Shown here piece after piece: positions 18,110 through 27,490 of a stretch of DNA of 62,123 nt. Source of the stretch: Candidatus Aminicenantota bacterium (GTDB taxonomy: Bacteria > Acidobacteriota > Aminicenantia > Aminicenantales > Aminicenantaceae); contig JADHWO010000006.1 of NCBI GenBank assembly GCA_016783445.1, forward strand, positions 1 to 62,123, read 5' to 3'. Position 1 is the first letter of the stretch; each line of letters begins with the position of its first letter. Under the pieces are notes generated by a model. That model did not search any database. It had not been told where the DNA came from and saw only the letters and a program-made list of their open reading frames with translations. Position numbers and translations under genes: made by a program.

Positions 18110-20176
18110 CTAAAACGAATAGCCCATCTTCAGATACATTGTATTTTCTTTAGATTCATCATTCATTCCAAACCTGGGGTCGCCTACACGATAGGCCACC
18201 TGTAAGAAACCTGAAGGCGGAAGGAAGCGGTAAGAAAACAGTACTTCAAAAGTCACTTTATGATTATCTGGGCGTGTATTTGCTTGATAAAAGAGCTTTA
18301 ACATAAGATTCTCGGTAATATAATTTGTGGCTCTGAGCGCATGAACGAACTGGTTTCTGTAAAAGCGTCCGTACCCAAAATATGCGCGGCCCAGCTCATA
18401 CTCAACGGCAAGATTTCGGTTTATCTGTAAATTTTTACTAATTCCGAGCAAACTGAAACTATGACCAAAACTTTGTCCAAATGTAAACGAAAGAATGGCT
18501 AACTCCCATTCCTTCCTGTTAAAAGCTATTCCTAATTTTGTCTCATGATTTCTGTAATCCTCTCCAGATATTAGAGGAATCTCGACATCCTGAGCGTAAT
18601 ATTCCTGAGCACGCTGGGCAAAAAAAGTAAACTTATTCTTAAAATCACACGTAAGCCCTCCATCAACCCGCCAGCCTCGCAGATCTCCATCCATCCCAAA
18701 GTAGACATTATAGTTTGAATCAAATCTAAACTCCTCAATGTCTCCTTTATCTTTTACAAATGCTATACCAATTCCAGTATCTACTTCCCTCCGGTTATCA
18801 TCCTTGATAAAACCAACTCTATTAACATTATCTCCAAATCTCTCGCCTAAATGAGTATAGCCAGCATGAATATGGAAGGTTTCCGAGTCGAAACTTGGGC
18901 GAAGGAAAAAAGCAATATTCTCCTTTTTATAATCTCCATAGCTCACGGCAAACTGCCCCATAACGTTAAAAGTATCGGCAAATTGGAACAATGTATCGAT
19001 TCCTGCTGTTCCTATATTTTTCCCATCGATTAGCCTGTTTGCAGCCAGGAAGCCAATGGACGAGGACTTTGTCACATTCTGTTTAAGGCGAAATACCGAA
19101 AAATTGGCTTCACCTTCACCTGTGTACTCATCTTCCATCGCTTGAGCGCTCATCCCTGATAATTCAAATCCACCTGCCCTTCCATTAAGCTTTAATCCCC
19201 CATATATGTCAGGAATTCTTTTAGAATAGAATAATCTGATCTTTTGGTTGTAGATATCAGATCCTTCAAGAAAAAAATCTCTTTTTTCAGGGACATACAA
19301 ATCAAAAGGAGTTAAATTGATCAGCTCCTGGTCAGCTTCTACAGTGGCAAAGTCTGGATATATGGCTAGGTGACTTGAAACCATCTGGCTGAGATCATAG
19401 CGGACATCAAGCCCCCCTCCATATTCTGATTTAGTCCCCTCTTCTGAAGTGTTAATAATATGAGGAGTGATTTTGATTTTACTTTCTGCTTTTGCAAGAT
19501 TAATCCTTTTTATCCTCCCAAGTTGGGCAACTTTAAAAGCGGGATCAAGAGGGCCTGTCCAAAAGCTGCTTTCTAACATCCGCGGCACTATTCTGGATAA
19601 ACTTAAACCCAGGCTTTTATCTTTTCCAGATTCATATTTCAAGCTTCTCAGGTCAATAGCAGCCTCCGCACTCCATCCAAAATCTGTCTTCTGGCCCGCT
19701 GATTTCCAGATGCCATTCCAGTCTGGATTAGCTGTCCGGCCATCAATTGTAATTATGCCATCAAACTGTGTCCCAATAAGGTTTGTTCCAAAATAATAAT
19801 ATATATCGGTATCCTGACTCGTTTCGATCAATATGTACACTGAATCATCATCTCTTAAATCATCATCTCTTACTTTCAATAGCGCCGCGATTTCCTCAGG
19901 TTTAGAGTCGTAACAGGAGAATCCGAAATAAATAAAATTATCATCATAAAGGATTTTTACTTTTGTGCTTATTAAGGAAGAACTTTTTCTTTCCGATTGT
20001 GTCTGAAAGAGCTCATTGGCTTCATACGCTTTTTTCCATATAGGTTCATTCAGAAAACCATCAACCTCAATTGGATTATCTGTTTTTAGAACGAATATCT
20101 TTTTTTCTTCTCCCTGGCTGAAAACATGGAGTGGCAACAAAATAAATAACAAACAAAGGATTGTAATTCTTTTCAT
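18110..20176 (-). CDS. DUF5916 outer-membrane protein with CBM9-like N-terminus (copy 1)
   Basis: 688 residues from the ATG at 20176, which begins a clear signal peptide (MKRITILCLLFILLPLHVFS); an upstream in-frame ATG adds ten residues. Residues about 30-210 resemble the family-9 carbohydrate-binding domain (EVDGFLNEPIWKKA, then IYFGFSCYDSKPEEIAA). The rest is DUF5916, with alternating beta-strands and a C-terminal aromatic residue (YLKMGYSF), fitting an outer-membrane barrel. The hallmark FATVEADQELINLTPF and KRDFFLEGSDIY are present. Function is unknown; roles in binding or moving oligosaccharides are proposed for the fold. It is a paralogue of the next gene upstream. Confidence 0.87.
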   Translation of the reverse strand: MKRITILCLLFILLPLHVFSQGEEKKIFVLKTDNPIEVDGFLNEPIWKKAYEANELFQTQSERKSSSLISTKVKILYDDNFIYFGFSCYDSKPEEIAALLKVRDDDLRDDDSVYILIETSQDTDIYYYFGTNLIGTQFDGIITIDGRTANPDWNGIWKSAGQKTDFGWSAEAAIDLRSLKYESGKDKSLGLSLSRIVPRMLESSFWTGPLDPAFKVAQLGRIKRINLAKAESKIKITPHIINTSEEGTKSEYGGGLDVRYDLSQMVSSHLAIYPDFATVEADQELINLTPFDLYVPEKRDFFLEGSDIYNQKIRLFYSKRIPDIYGGLKLNGRAGGFELSGMSAQAMEDEYTGEGEANFSVFRLKQNVTKSSSIGFLAANRLIDGKNIGTAGIDTLFQFADTFNVMGQFAVSYGDYKKENIAFFLRPSFDSETFHIHAGYTHLGERFGDNVNRVGFIKDDNRREVDTGIGIAFVKDKGDIEEFRFDSNYNVYFGMDGDLRGWRVDGGLTCDFKNKFTFFAQRAQEYYAQDVEIPLISGEDYRNHETKLGIAFNRKEWELAILSFTFGQSFGHSFSLLGISKNLQINRNLAVEYELGRAYFGYGRFYRNQFVHALRATNYITENLMLKLFYQANTRPDNHKVTFEVLFSYRFLPPSGFLQVAYRVGDPRFGMNDESKENTMYLKMGYSF

Positions 20177-20337
20177 ATTATTCCCGTGAGAAAGAGTATC
20201 TATCATTTCTTAAACAAAATTTCAATTTTTTCTTTTTAATCTTCACTTTAATTATAATCTTCACATATAATCTTCACATAAACAATTTTTTTGACGAAAA
20301 GTTCTTATTTTAAAGTGCAGGCTCCGTCTTTTTTATA

Positions 20338-22377
20338 TCAAAACATGTAAGTTAATTTCAGAAATAAAGTATGACCCTGGGTCCCGGCTTCACCAAACCT
20401 TGCGGTCCCCTTCTGGTAAGCAAGCTGAATAAAGCCAAATGGAGGCTGAAAACGGTAGACAAACAGAACCTGAATATTCTTCTTGTCTATTGAAGAATTT
20501 ATCTGATAGAAGACTTTAATAAAGAGATCGTTCGTGAAATAGTTTGTAGCCCGAAAGACATGGATCCAGGTGCTTTCTCCCTCAGGATCAGGATCGAGAA
20601 TCAAGCGGGTTAAAGAGTACTGGAAGGATAAATCCCGGGTAATTTTATAATTTAAGCTGCCCTCAACTAATTGAAAATCTAAATCAAAATTACGGCCGAT
20701 GCCATAAGTGACACTGGCTTGCTGCCATTCCCTTTTGTTATAACCCAGCTCAAATTGAGTTTCATGATTTCTGAAGTCTTTTTCAAAAAACTCGTTATCC
20801 TGCCCCTTAAATTCCTGGGTGTGTTCGATATCTAAGGAAAATTTATTCTGCAAATCAAACGTAAGTTCCTGGTCGACTTTCCAGCTCCGTAAATTACCGC
20901 CCAATCCCCAGTAGATATTATAGTTTGAAAAGTATTCAATCCGGTCAAAGCCCCATTTTTTTATCCAAAAAGTCTTACTTACAGCTGAATCGAATTCGCG
21001 GCGGTTGTCGTCACTGATAAAGCCCACTTCATTGGCATTGTCACGAAAATTTCTTCCTAACTGAGTGTAACGGAGATGGATGTGAAAAGTCGCTGAATCG
21101 TAGCTCGGCCGGAGGAAAAAAGCAATATTGTCTGTATTGCGGTCACCATAGCTCATGGCAAATTGACCGGTAAATTTAAAAGTATCGCTAAAATAGAGAG
21201 AGGTATCTATTCCGGCGGTTCCTTTATTTTTCCCTCCTATTAATTTATTGGCAGCCAGGAATCCAATTGTTGAAGACTTCATGATATCTTTTTTAAGGCG
21301 AAAGATAGTAAAATTGGCTGATTCTTCATCTCCTTTTTTTGTCTGAGCGCTTAAACCTGAAAACTCATATCCACCTGACTTTCCATATAGCTTAACTCCT
21401 CCATAAATATCGGAAATTCTCCTGGAATAAAACAAACTAATACGCTGCCGATAAACCTCAGATCCTTCCAGGAAGAAATTTCTCTTCTCTGTTAGGCTAA
21501 GTTCAAAACGGGTTAAATTGATCCTCTCCTGGTCAGCTTCTACAGTGGCAAAGTCAGGATTTATGGTTAAATTTCCTGAAATCATCTGACTGAAAGCATA
21601 ACGTGCGTCAAGCCCGGCTTCCAATTCTGATTTTTCTTTCTCTTCAAGCTTTGAGATAATATGAGGAATTAGCTGGGTTTTTTTCTCGGATTTTCTTAGG
21701 TCAAGTCCTTTTAAAACGCCGAATTGAGAGACTTTTTGGGTAGACTCAAGCGGGCCGGTCCAGAAGCTTTGTTCGAGAATTCTTGGAATAAATCTGCCTA
21801 AGCTGAGACCCCAGGACTTATTTTCTCCTGGTTCATACTTTATACAACTAAAGTCAACCGCAATCTCAGCACTCCAGCCAAAAGAAGTCTTCTGGCCTGC
21901 AGATTTCCAGATTCCATCCCACGTTGTTTCCCTTGTGCGCCCATTTTCCGTTATCCGGCCATCGTGCTGAGTGCCCAGTAGATTAGTCATAAAAAAATAG
22001 CAGCTTCTTCTGTCATGAAATGTATCAAGAAATACTATAACGGCATCATCATCATGCAGTTCAGCATCCCTTTTAGTAATCTGAGCTGCAATTTTTTCAG
22101 GTTGTGCGTCATAACAAAAAAATCCAAAATATATGAATCTCTCATCATAAAGTACTTTTACTATAATAGTTGCTGAGGCAGGTTTTCCTCTCTCTGGCTC
22201 AAATTGAATAAAACCTCCCGCTTCCGGAGCTTCCTCCCAAACCGATTCGTTTAAAAAACCATCCACTTTAATAGGCTTATCAATTTTTGATGCAAAAGTT
22301 TCCTTGGTTTTGACCTGACTAGAAACCGGAAGAGAAGATATAAAAAGAATTATAAAAACAGAAAGAACTTTTTTCAT
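20338..22377 (-). CDS. DUF5916 outer-membrane protein with CBM9-like N-terminus (copy 2)
   Basis: 679 residues from the ATG at 22377 (signal peptide MKKVLSVFIILFISSLPVSS). It is collinear with the downstream copy over its whole length: KVDGFLNESVWEEA, IYFGFFCYDAQPEKIAA, FATVEADQERINLTRF, KRNFFLEGSEVY and a C-terminal FLKLTYMF. The pair is a tandem duplication with considerable divergence. The 160-bp gap to copy 1 is AT-rich and may carry its own promoter. The family is frequent in Acidobacteriota, Bacteroidota and Aminicenantes; function unproven. Confidence 0.87.
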   Translation of the reverse strand: MKKVLSVFIILFISSLPVSSQVKTKETFASKIDKPIKVDGFLNESVWEEAPEAGGFIQFEPERGKPASATIIVKVLYDERFIYFGFFCYDAQPEKIAAQITKRDAELHDDDAVIVFLDTFHDRRSCYFFMTNLLGTQHDGRITENGRTRETTWDGIWKSAGQKTSFGWSAEIAVDFSCIKYEPGENKSWGLSLGRFIPRILEQSFWTGPLESTQKVSQFGVLKGLDLRKSEKKTQLIPHIISKLEEKEKSELEAGLDARYAFSQMISGNLTINPDFATVEADQERINLTRFELSLTEKRNFFLEGSEVYRQRISLFYSRRISDIYGGVKLYGKSGGYEFSGLSAQTKKGDEESANFTIFRLKKDIMKSSTIGFLAANKLIGGKNKGTAGIDTSLYFSDTFKFTGQFAMSYGDRNTDNIAFFLRPSYDSATFHIHLRYTQLGRNFRDNANEVGFISDDNRREFDSAVSKTFWIKKWGFDRIEYFSNYNIYWGLGGNLRSWKVDQELTFDLQNKFSLDIEHTQEFKGQDNEFFEKDFRNHETQFELGYNKREWQQASVTYGIGRNFDLDFQLVEGSLNYKITRDLSFQYSLTRLILDPDPEGESTWIHVFRATNYFTNDLFIKVFYQINSSIDKKNIQVLFVYRFQPPFGFIQLAYQKGTARFGEAGTQGHTLFLKLTYMF

Positions 22378-22456
22378 TTTCGCCAGCAGAATAGCTATAT
22401 CTAACATAAACAACAGACCCGTTCAATATATTTTACTTTTTATTCATCTCAAATAG

Positions 22457-22580
22457 GGGCTTGACTCATCAAGCCCATATAACTGGTTATTTGTCAGTAA
22501 GTAATTTATTCAACAGGGGTGGGTTTGATAAATCAAACCCCTACACTCCTTTTCATAAACAGGTTTGATAAATCAAACCC
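22457..22580. repeat. Three 20-bp palindromes between DUF5916 copy 2 and the TPR gene
   Basis: Palindromes at 22457-22476 (GGGCTTGACTCATCAAGCCC), 22521-22540 (GGGTTTGATAAATCAAACCC) and 22561-22580 (same core, first base A). Spacing between starts is 64 and 40 bp. The sequence matches the fragment at the left edge of the window. They lie just beyond the stop of the upstream gene on the same strand, so they may be termination/processing hairpins, or dispersed repeats. Confidence 0.75.
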
Positions 22581-22587
22581 GCCTAAT

Positions 22588-25500
22588 TCATCTGTTCAGT
22601 TGGGCCAGTTGGTGCTTAGCCCAGACATGGTTGATGTTCAATTCTAAAGCTTTTTTATATTCATTCTTTGCTTTCTCTAACTCCCCTTTTCCCTGATAAC
22701 CTAATCCCAAGAGGTAAAAAGCATTGGCTCTCCGGACCATAACCGATTGTCTCTCACCAAATTTGGCAAAATAATCCATCGAACGGGTGGCTCTGAGTCT
22801 CTCTTCTCCAGATTGAATCAATCCATCAAACATCTGGCTAGCTTCCTTTTCCCGTCCAAGCTTTTTAAAAGCCAATCCTTGAAAATAACAAATTTGTGAC
22901 CAGCTATGCTTTAAAGCCACAGATTTTTCATAAAACTCTTTTGCCTTCCTGGTATCGCCTAAGACTTCATAAACAGTTCCGATAAAATAATAGACCTGAG
23001 AAGCCCTGCCTCCACGAGAGGGCCGCCCAACTTCCAAATTCTCCGGATACTCAAGAGCTGCTTTAAAATCTTTGAGTGCCTGCCTGTATTTCGTTGCAGT
23101 AAAATACGCCTGCCCTCTTAATAAATACGCGTCAACATAAACATTGTGAATTCGTCCTCCCCCTTCCCAGACATGAAAATGAAAACTTTTAAGCAAATTT
23201 ATAGCCTCTTCATACTTCCCCAGTTGAACAAAAAGTGTAATTTCACGGGAAAGAGCATAATCCCGCTGAAGGACAATATTTTGATTTTTCTCTAACACCG
23301 CCAGCCTTTTCGCCGCAGAAATCCCTCCAGTTTCATAAAGAAGGTCCAATTCTAAATAGAACCTTGGTTCTTCTCTATTGCAGGCGACAGCCTCTTCTAA
23401 GCTTGTTATAGCCTTTGATACATCATTTTCAACACGGGCATAAGCAAGCCCAAGGTTCCTGTGAACAATGGAGAAGGATTTATCCAGAATTCTTGACTTC
23501 TCCCATTCCTTGATTGCCCGTTGAGGCTGAATATCATAAAGGAGGTTGCCAAGGTAATAAGGCGCACAAGCATCAACAGGGTTGTTCTTTTGAGCAACAT
23601 TCAGCACATCAATTGACTCCGCGCGGAATGGAAAACAGTAATCAGGAGGCATTTTGCTTGCCAGTTTATAATATTCCAGAGCTTTATCCTTCTCTCCTTT
23701 TTTCTCCAGATAATATCCTAAATAATAGTAAAGCATCGGATAAGCCGAAAGACTTTTCCTATCCGGCTCAACGGCCTCTGAAAGAACTCTTATGGCTTCA
23801 TCCAACAAACCACAATTGCCGTAGTCAACAGCCAATTCAAGGTAAGACTGAATAGAATCTCTTTGCTTAATTTCTAAGATTTTTTTCACTTTTACAGCTT
23901 CACTTTTTAAACCTTTTGCGGTTTTTACAAGAAAGAACTCATTCGCCGCCCAGAAATCCAGGGGATCAAATGCTAAAACCTCGAGGGCGATTTTTTCTGC
24001 TTCTTCAAGTCGCCCTAATCTCCTGAGTACAGCAGCTTTAAAGTTCTGCGCCTTTGTGTTCAACGCATTTAATAAGAGAGACCTGTTCAAAAAGTTCAGG
24101 GCTTTTGAAAAATCTCTTTTCTGGCAGGAAAGCTCCGCCAGAGAATAATAACCTGCTGCTCCCCAGGCTTTACTCCATGTCGCCTTATAAAAAGTTTCAA
24201 AAGCCTCGTGATCCTTCCCCTGAGCACGAAGCACCACTCCCAGATAATAATAGGCCTCTCCATTCTTGGGGCTAGTATAATTATTTGTGATGCCACTCAG
24301 AGCCCGGTTCAGTTTATCTTCTGCTTCTTTAAACATTCCCCTCTTTAAATAAAGGATAGCAAGGGCTGTGTTAACAATGGAATTATCTGGGTCTCTCTTT
24401 AATGCTTCTTCATAATAGGGATAAGGCTCAAGCGCCGGATTATGAAACTGCTCCAGCCGCAATCCGGCAAGATAAAGCTCTTCGACTGTTTTTATCTTTT
24501 CTGGTGGCTGAGGAGGCTTGACAGGTTCAGGTTTAGAAACTCTTTCTTTTTTCTTAGGGTTATAACTGATCAATATCTTGTTAGCCGGTGAAAAAAGCAA
24601 AAGCTCAAGATTTTCCTCATCCACATCCTCAGGAAGACCGACTTCTTTCCAAAAGGGTTTCTCCGGAGAAATATCTATTTTTTGTTCAAAAAAAACTTTT
24701 TTCCTTGATTTTAGAACCGCTCTTGCTCCTTTGTATCCACTGGTTGTATTAAATCCTATTTTAGCCCTTTTTTTAGAGGTAATTTCTAAATTACAGGCAG
24801 CCTTAAGATTTGCGTTTTTAACTCCACCAATCTGTCTGATCGGATACCAGTATTGTTTAACAGTCCTAACCTCATAAGGCTGAAGCCAGCTGTAGTCAGG
24901 CTGGTTATCAGAGTATGCCCCAACCATAAGTTCAATATAGGGGCCATCAGTTTCAGTCAGGATCTTCTCCCATATCTTGCCTCTTTCACCAGTCCCCCAT
25001 GTCCAGAATTTTTTACCAGGAACAATGTTGTGGTCGGCAAAGTGGACAACACCTGCCTCTTTTCCATGATCATATCCTGCCAAAAAGTCCTCTTTGCAGT
25101 TCCAGGCAAAAAAGGAGGTTGGTTCCGGATGATTCTTCCACCAGCTTACATCCACGCCTTTTGTGTAATCCACTCGATTAAAAACGTCATAAGAAACTGG
25201 CCAGTGTGAAAACTGATTTTTCCCATGGTATGTGGCGAATTCTGTACTCGGAGGAAAGATAATTTGATAGTCTAAATTTGTATGAACAGCAACATTTGCC
25301 CAGCACAAAAACGAATGGGCAAAAGGGGTACGGTTAAAAAGTTTTATCGTAGCTTCAATATAAGACCGGTCTGGATGGAGGGTTAATCCAATTATCCATT
25401 TCATCCGGTGCCGAAGCTCAATCTCCCCTACCCAGATAGTCTTACTGCCATCTGCATTTTCGGTAAGCGTGTAATCGACATTCATAAAACCTGTGGCTCT

Positions 25501-25953
25501 ATGGTGATGAGGGAAATTCCACTCCACACCCCCAGAAATCCAGGCGCCAAGCATCCCGATTAGAGCTGGCTTGATGACATGCTGGCAATAAAAGAAATCA
25601 TAATTATTTGTTTTGTCTAAAGCAGAAAATATCCGGCCGCCTATCTCCGGCAATACACAAATCTTTACATAATCGTTTTCAAGATAGAGGGCTCTGTAGG
25701 CTTTTTCCTCCCTGACATCTGTAATTTTGTCAAGCAAAGGATAAGGGTAAACAGGACCTTTTGCTCCCTGGTATGCTCTGCCAGTATAAAAAATCGGATT
25801 TAAATCAGGCTTCCCTATTCTATAGGTTGGAATGACCAGGGCTTCCTCCCAGACTTTAACAGACGAATCCCCATGAAGTGAAATAGCTGTTAAGTTAAGT
25901 AAAAAGAATCCCAATAATAGCGGCATTATCAGTAAATATTTTTTCCCTTTCAT
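22588..25953 (-). CDS. Exported DUF5107 domain protein with C-terminal TPR repeats
   Basis: 1121 residues with a signal peptide (about 1-28). Residues about 30-400 match the DUF5107 pattern: PYPYPLLDKITD, GGRIFSALDKTNNYDFFYCQ, GGVEWNFPHHHRATGFMNVD and a later FWTWGTGERG. This domain is found next to glycan-degrading enzymes and has a galactose-mutarotase-like fold. From about 485 to the end there are many tetratricopeptide units (ALAILYLKRGMFKEAEDKLN, AFYLLGLGYQGKGELEKAKN), so it is likely a periplasmic scaffold. GGGGAGG lies 6 nt before the ATG. It begins the minus-strand series that continues with the two DUF5916 genes. Confidence 0.88.
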   Translation of the reverse strand: MKGKKYLLIMPLLLGFFLLNLTAISLHGDSSVKVWEEALVIPTYRIGKPDLNPIFYTGRAYQGAKGPVYPYPLLDKITDVREEKAYRALYLENDYVKICVLPEIGGRIFSALDKTNNYDFFYCQHVIKPALIGMLGAWISGGVEWNFPHHHRATGFMNVDYTLTENADGSKTIWVGEIELRHRMKWIIGLTLHPDRSYIEATIKLFNRTPFAHSFLCWANVAVHTNLDYQIIFPPSTEFATYHGKNQFSHWPVSYDVFNRVDYTKGVDVSWWKNHPEPTSFFAWNCKEDFLAGYDHGKEAGVVHFADHNIVPGKKFWTWGTGERGKIWEKILTETDGPYIELMVGAYSDNQPDYSWLQPYEVRTVKQYWYPIRQIGGVKNANLKAACNLEITSKKRAKIGFNTTSGYKGARAVLKSRKKVFFEQKIDISPEKPFWKEVGLPEDVDEENLELLLFSPANKILISYNPKKKERVSKPEPVKPPQPPEKIKTVEELYLAGLRLEQFHNPALEPYPYYEEALKRDPDNSIVNTALAILYLKRGMFKEAEDKLNRALSGITNNYTSPKNGEAYYYLGVVLRAQGKDHEAFETFYKATWSKAWGAAGYYSLAELSCQKRDFSKALNFLNRSLLLNALNTKAQNFKAAVLRRLGRLEEAEKIALEVLAFDPLDFWAANEFFLVKTAKGLKSEAVKVKKILEIKQRDSIQSYLELAVDYGNCGLLDEAIRVLSEAVEPDRKSLSAYPMLYYYLGYYLEKKGEKDKALEYYKLASKMPPDYCFPFRAESIDVLNVAQKNNPVDACAPYYLGNLLYDIQPQRAIKEWEKSRILDKSFSIVHRNLGLAYARVENDVSKAITSLEEAVACNREEPRFYLELDLLYETGGISAAKRLAVLEKNQNIVLQRDYALSREITLFVQLGKYEEAINLLKSFHFHVWEGGGRIHNVYVDAYLLRGQAYFTATKYRQALKDFKAALEYPENLEVGRPSRGGRASQVYYFIGTVYEVLGDTRKAKEFYEKSVALKHSWSQICYFQGLAFKKLGREKEASQMFDGLIQSGEERLRATRSMDYFAKFGERQSVMVRRANAFYLLGLGYQGKGELEKAKNEYKKALELNINHVWAKHQLAQLNR

Positions 25954-26376
25954 TTCATTCCTCCCCTATTTTCTCAGTGACATCCGATAAGATGGAAGTC
26001 TCCTGACTTAAACAACAACAAAAATAAAACGAGCCTGGCAATAAAATTTTTTGATTATATATTTTAAAGAACGAATTATTGTTATCCAAAAAAGGAATTT
26101 CCTCCACGCGTGTTTTTATTTTATAGTTTTTTTATGAATTGCATCAATAAATAATAAGTATCTATTGTTTTTGCAAAAATGTAGAGACAGATCTAATCTT
26201 GAATCAGTTCTTCCATTCTTTTGGAATTGGCTCTTTTTAAATATAAAAAATTTTTACAAAAAAAACGAACCTTTTTAAGAAAATATGCGTCTTATTATAA
26301 TGATAACTACTAGAACTCTATGAATTAAAGAAAAAATGGATTCAAGAGTGGAAAAAATCTTTTAAAGGAGTAAACC
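25954..26376. promoter_or_regulatory. Divergent AT-rich intergenic region; -10 candidate at 26296-26301
   Basis: 423 bp separate the divergent DUF5107/TPR and DUF4097 genes. A TATAAT preceded by TTAT lies at 26296-26301, pointing rightward, 76 bp before the DUF4097 start; its -35 is poor. AAAGGAG at 26363-26369 is the Shine-Dalgarno of the DUF4097 gene. No coding ORF, RNA or long repeat was recognised in the rest. Confidence 0.4.
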
Positions 26377-27387
26377 ATGAAAAATATGTCCCGAAAAATC
26401 CAATTTTCATTTATCTTTCTTGCTGCTTTTGCTTTATTTTTAACTGCTCAAGTTTCAGGAGAGATCGAAAACAACATTAACAAATCGTTCCATGTCAAAC
26501 CAGGAGGGCAGCTAATTCTTGAAACAGACATTGGTTCTATTGAAGTCAAAACCGGGGGAAAAAACACCCTAAAAATCGAAGTTATCCGTAAAATTAGAAC
26601 AACAAGCTCAAAAAGAGCAAAGAGTTTTCTGGAAGACTTAAAATTTGACTTCCGCCAGGACGGTAATACTGTATATGTTAAGGGAGAATATGACCGGAGT
26701 GGGCTGGAAAATTTATTTAATAATATTGGCAAATATCTCAGGGTCAAGTTTCTCATTTCTGTTCCCCAAGAATTTAACGTCGATCTTAAAACAAAAGGTG
26801 GAAGCATCTCAATCGACGACCTTAAAGGAAAGGTCCAAAGCAAAACTTCAGGTGGCAGTCTACATTTCAACCGCATACAGGGACCGATCTGGGGCAGGAC
26901 TTCTGGCGGCAGCATAAAGCTTTTAAGCTGTACTGAAACAGCGGATATAAAAACCTCTGGAGGGAGCATTACGATCGGTGAAGTGGATGGTGATGTAACT
27001 GCTTATACTTCTGGCGGAAGCATAAAAATTACAAGAGCAAAAGGCAAAGTTGACGCACACACTTCTGGCGGCAGCATTAAGGTCGAAGAAGTGATGGGTG
27101 CAATTAAGGCTACGACTTCAGGAGGAAGTGTTTCAGCTTATATTTCCAAACAGCCCAAATCCGGATGCAGCCTTAAAACCTCAGGAGGAGGCGTTACTGT
27201 CTACATGGCAGAAGGTGTTGGTGTGAATGTAGATGCAAGAGCAAGCGGCGGCCGGGTTTACACCGAGTATCCTGTCACAATCCAGGGTGAGATTAAAAAA
27301 ACGTCACTCAAGGCAAAAATGAACGGTGGAGGCCCGGAATTGTACTTACGCACTTCCGGAGGAAGCATTCACATAAAAAGAAAGTAA
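26377..27387 (+). CDS. Exported DUF4097 beta-helix-like protein with TSGGSI repeats
   Basis: 336 residues with a signal peptide (about 1-28, ending FLTAQVSG). After an N-terminal strand-rich part comes a regular series of about 19-22-residue turns marked by TSGGS(I/L/V): at about residues 152, 171, 190, 209, 228, 247, 265 and near the C-terminus. This is the repetitive beta-solenoid pattern of DUF4097 (also called DUF4098). It is exported with no enzyme motif; possible roles are envelope structure or stress response. The Shine-Dalgarno AAAGGAG is 7 nt upstream. Confidence 0.88.
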   Translation: MKNMSRKIQFSFIFLAAFALFLTAQVSGEIENNINKSFHVKPGGQLILETDIGSIEVKTGGKNTLKIEVIRKIRTTSSKRAKSFLEDLKFDFRQDGNTVYVKGEYDRSGLENLFNNIGKYLRVKFLISVPQEFNVDLKTKGGSISIDDLKGKVQSKTSGGSLHFNRIQGPIWGRTSGGSIKLLSCTETADIKTSGGSITIGEVDGDVTAYTSGGSIKITRAKGKVDAHTSGGSIKVEEVMGAIKATTSGGSVSAYISKQPKSGCSLKTSGGGVTVYMAEGVGVNVDARASGGRVYTEYPVTIQGEIKKTSLKAKMNGGGPELYLRTSGGSIHIKRK

Positions 27388-27400
27388 TAATCCTGCTTTA

Positions 27401-27424
27401 TTAAACCTTAGGGGGTTTATATTT
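27401..27424 (+). terminator. Possible weak terminator after the DUF4097 gene
   Basis: ATTAAACCTTAGGGGGTTTATATTT at the end of the gene contains a short AAACC/GGTTT stem followed by a T-rich stretch. The stem is short and the T-run is interrupted, so this is tentative. Confidence 0.3.
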
Positions 27425-27490
27425 AGAGAAAAATCCGGGAGTGAGCTGGCACTCCTGAACTGAATATTTATTTAAATCAAACAGTAGATA

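Noticed and set aside
26448-26969. 173-codon minus-strand frame opposite DUF4097
   Set aside because: Its LPPEV repeats are only the antisense reading of the TSGGS repeats of the real gene.
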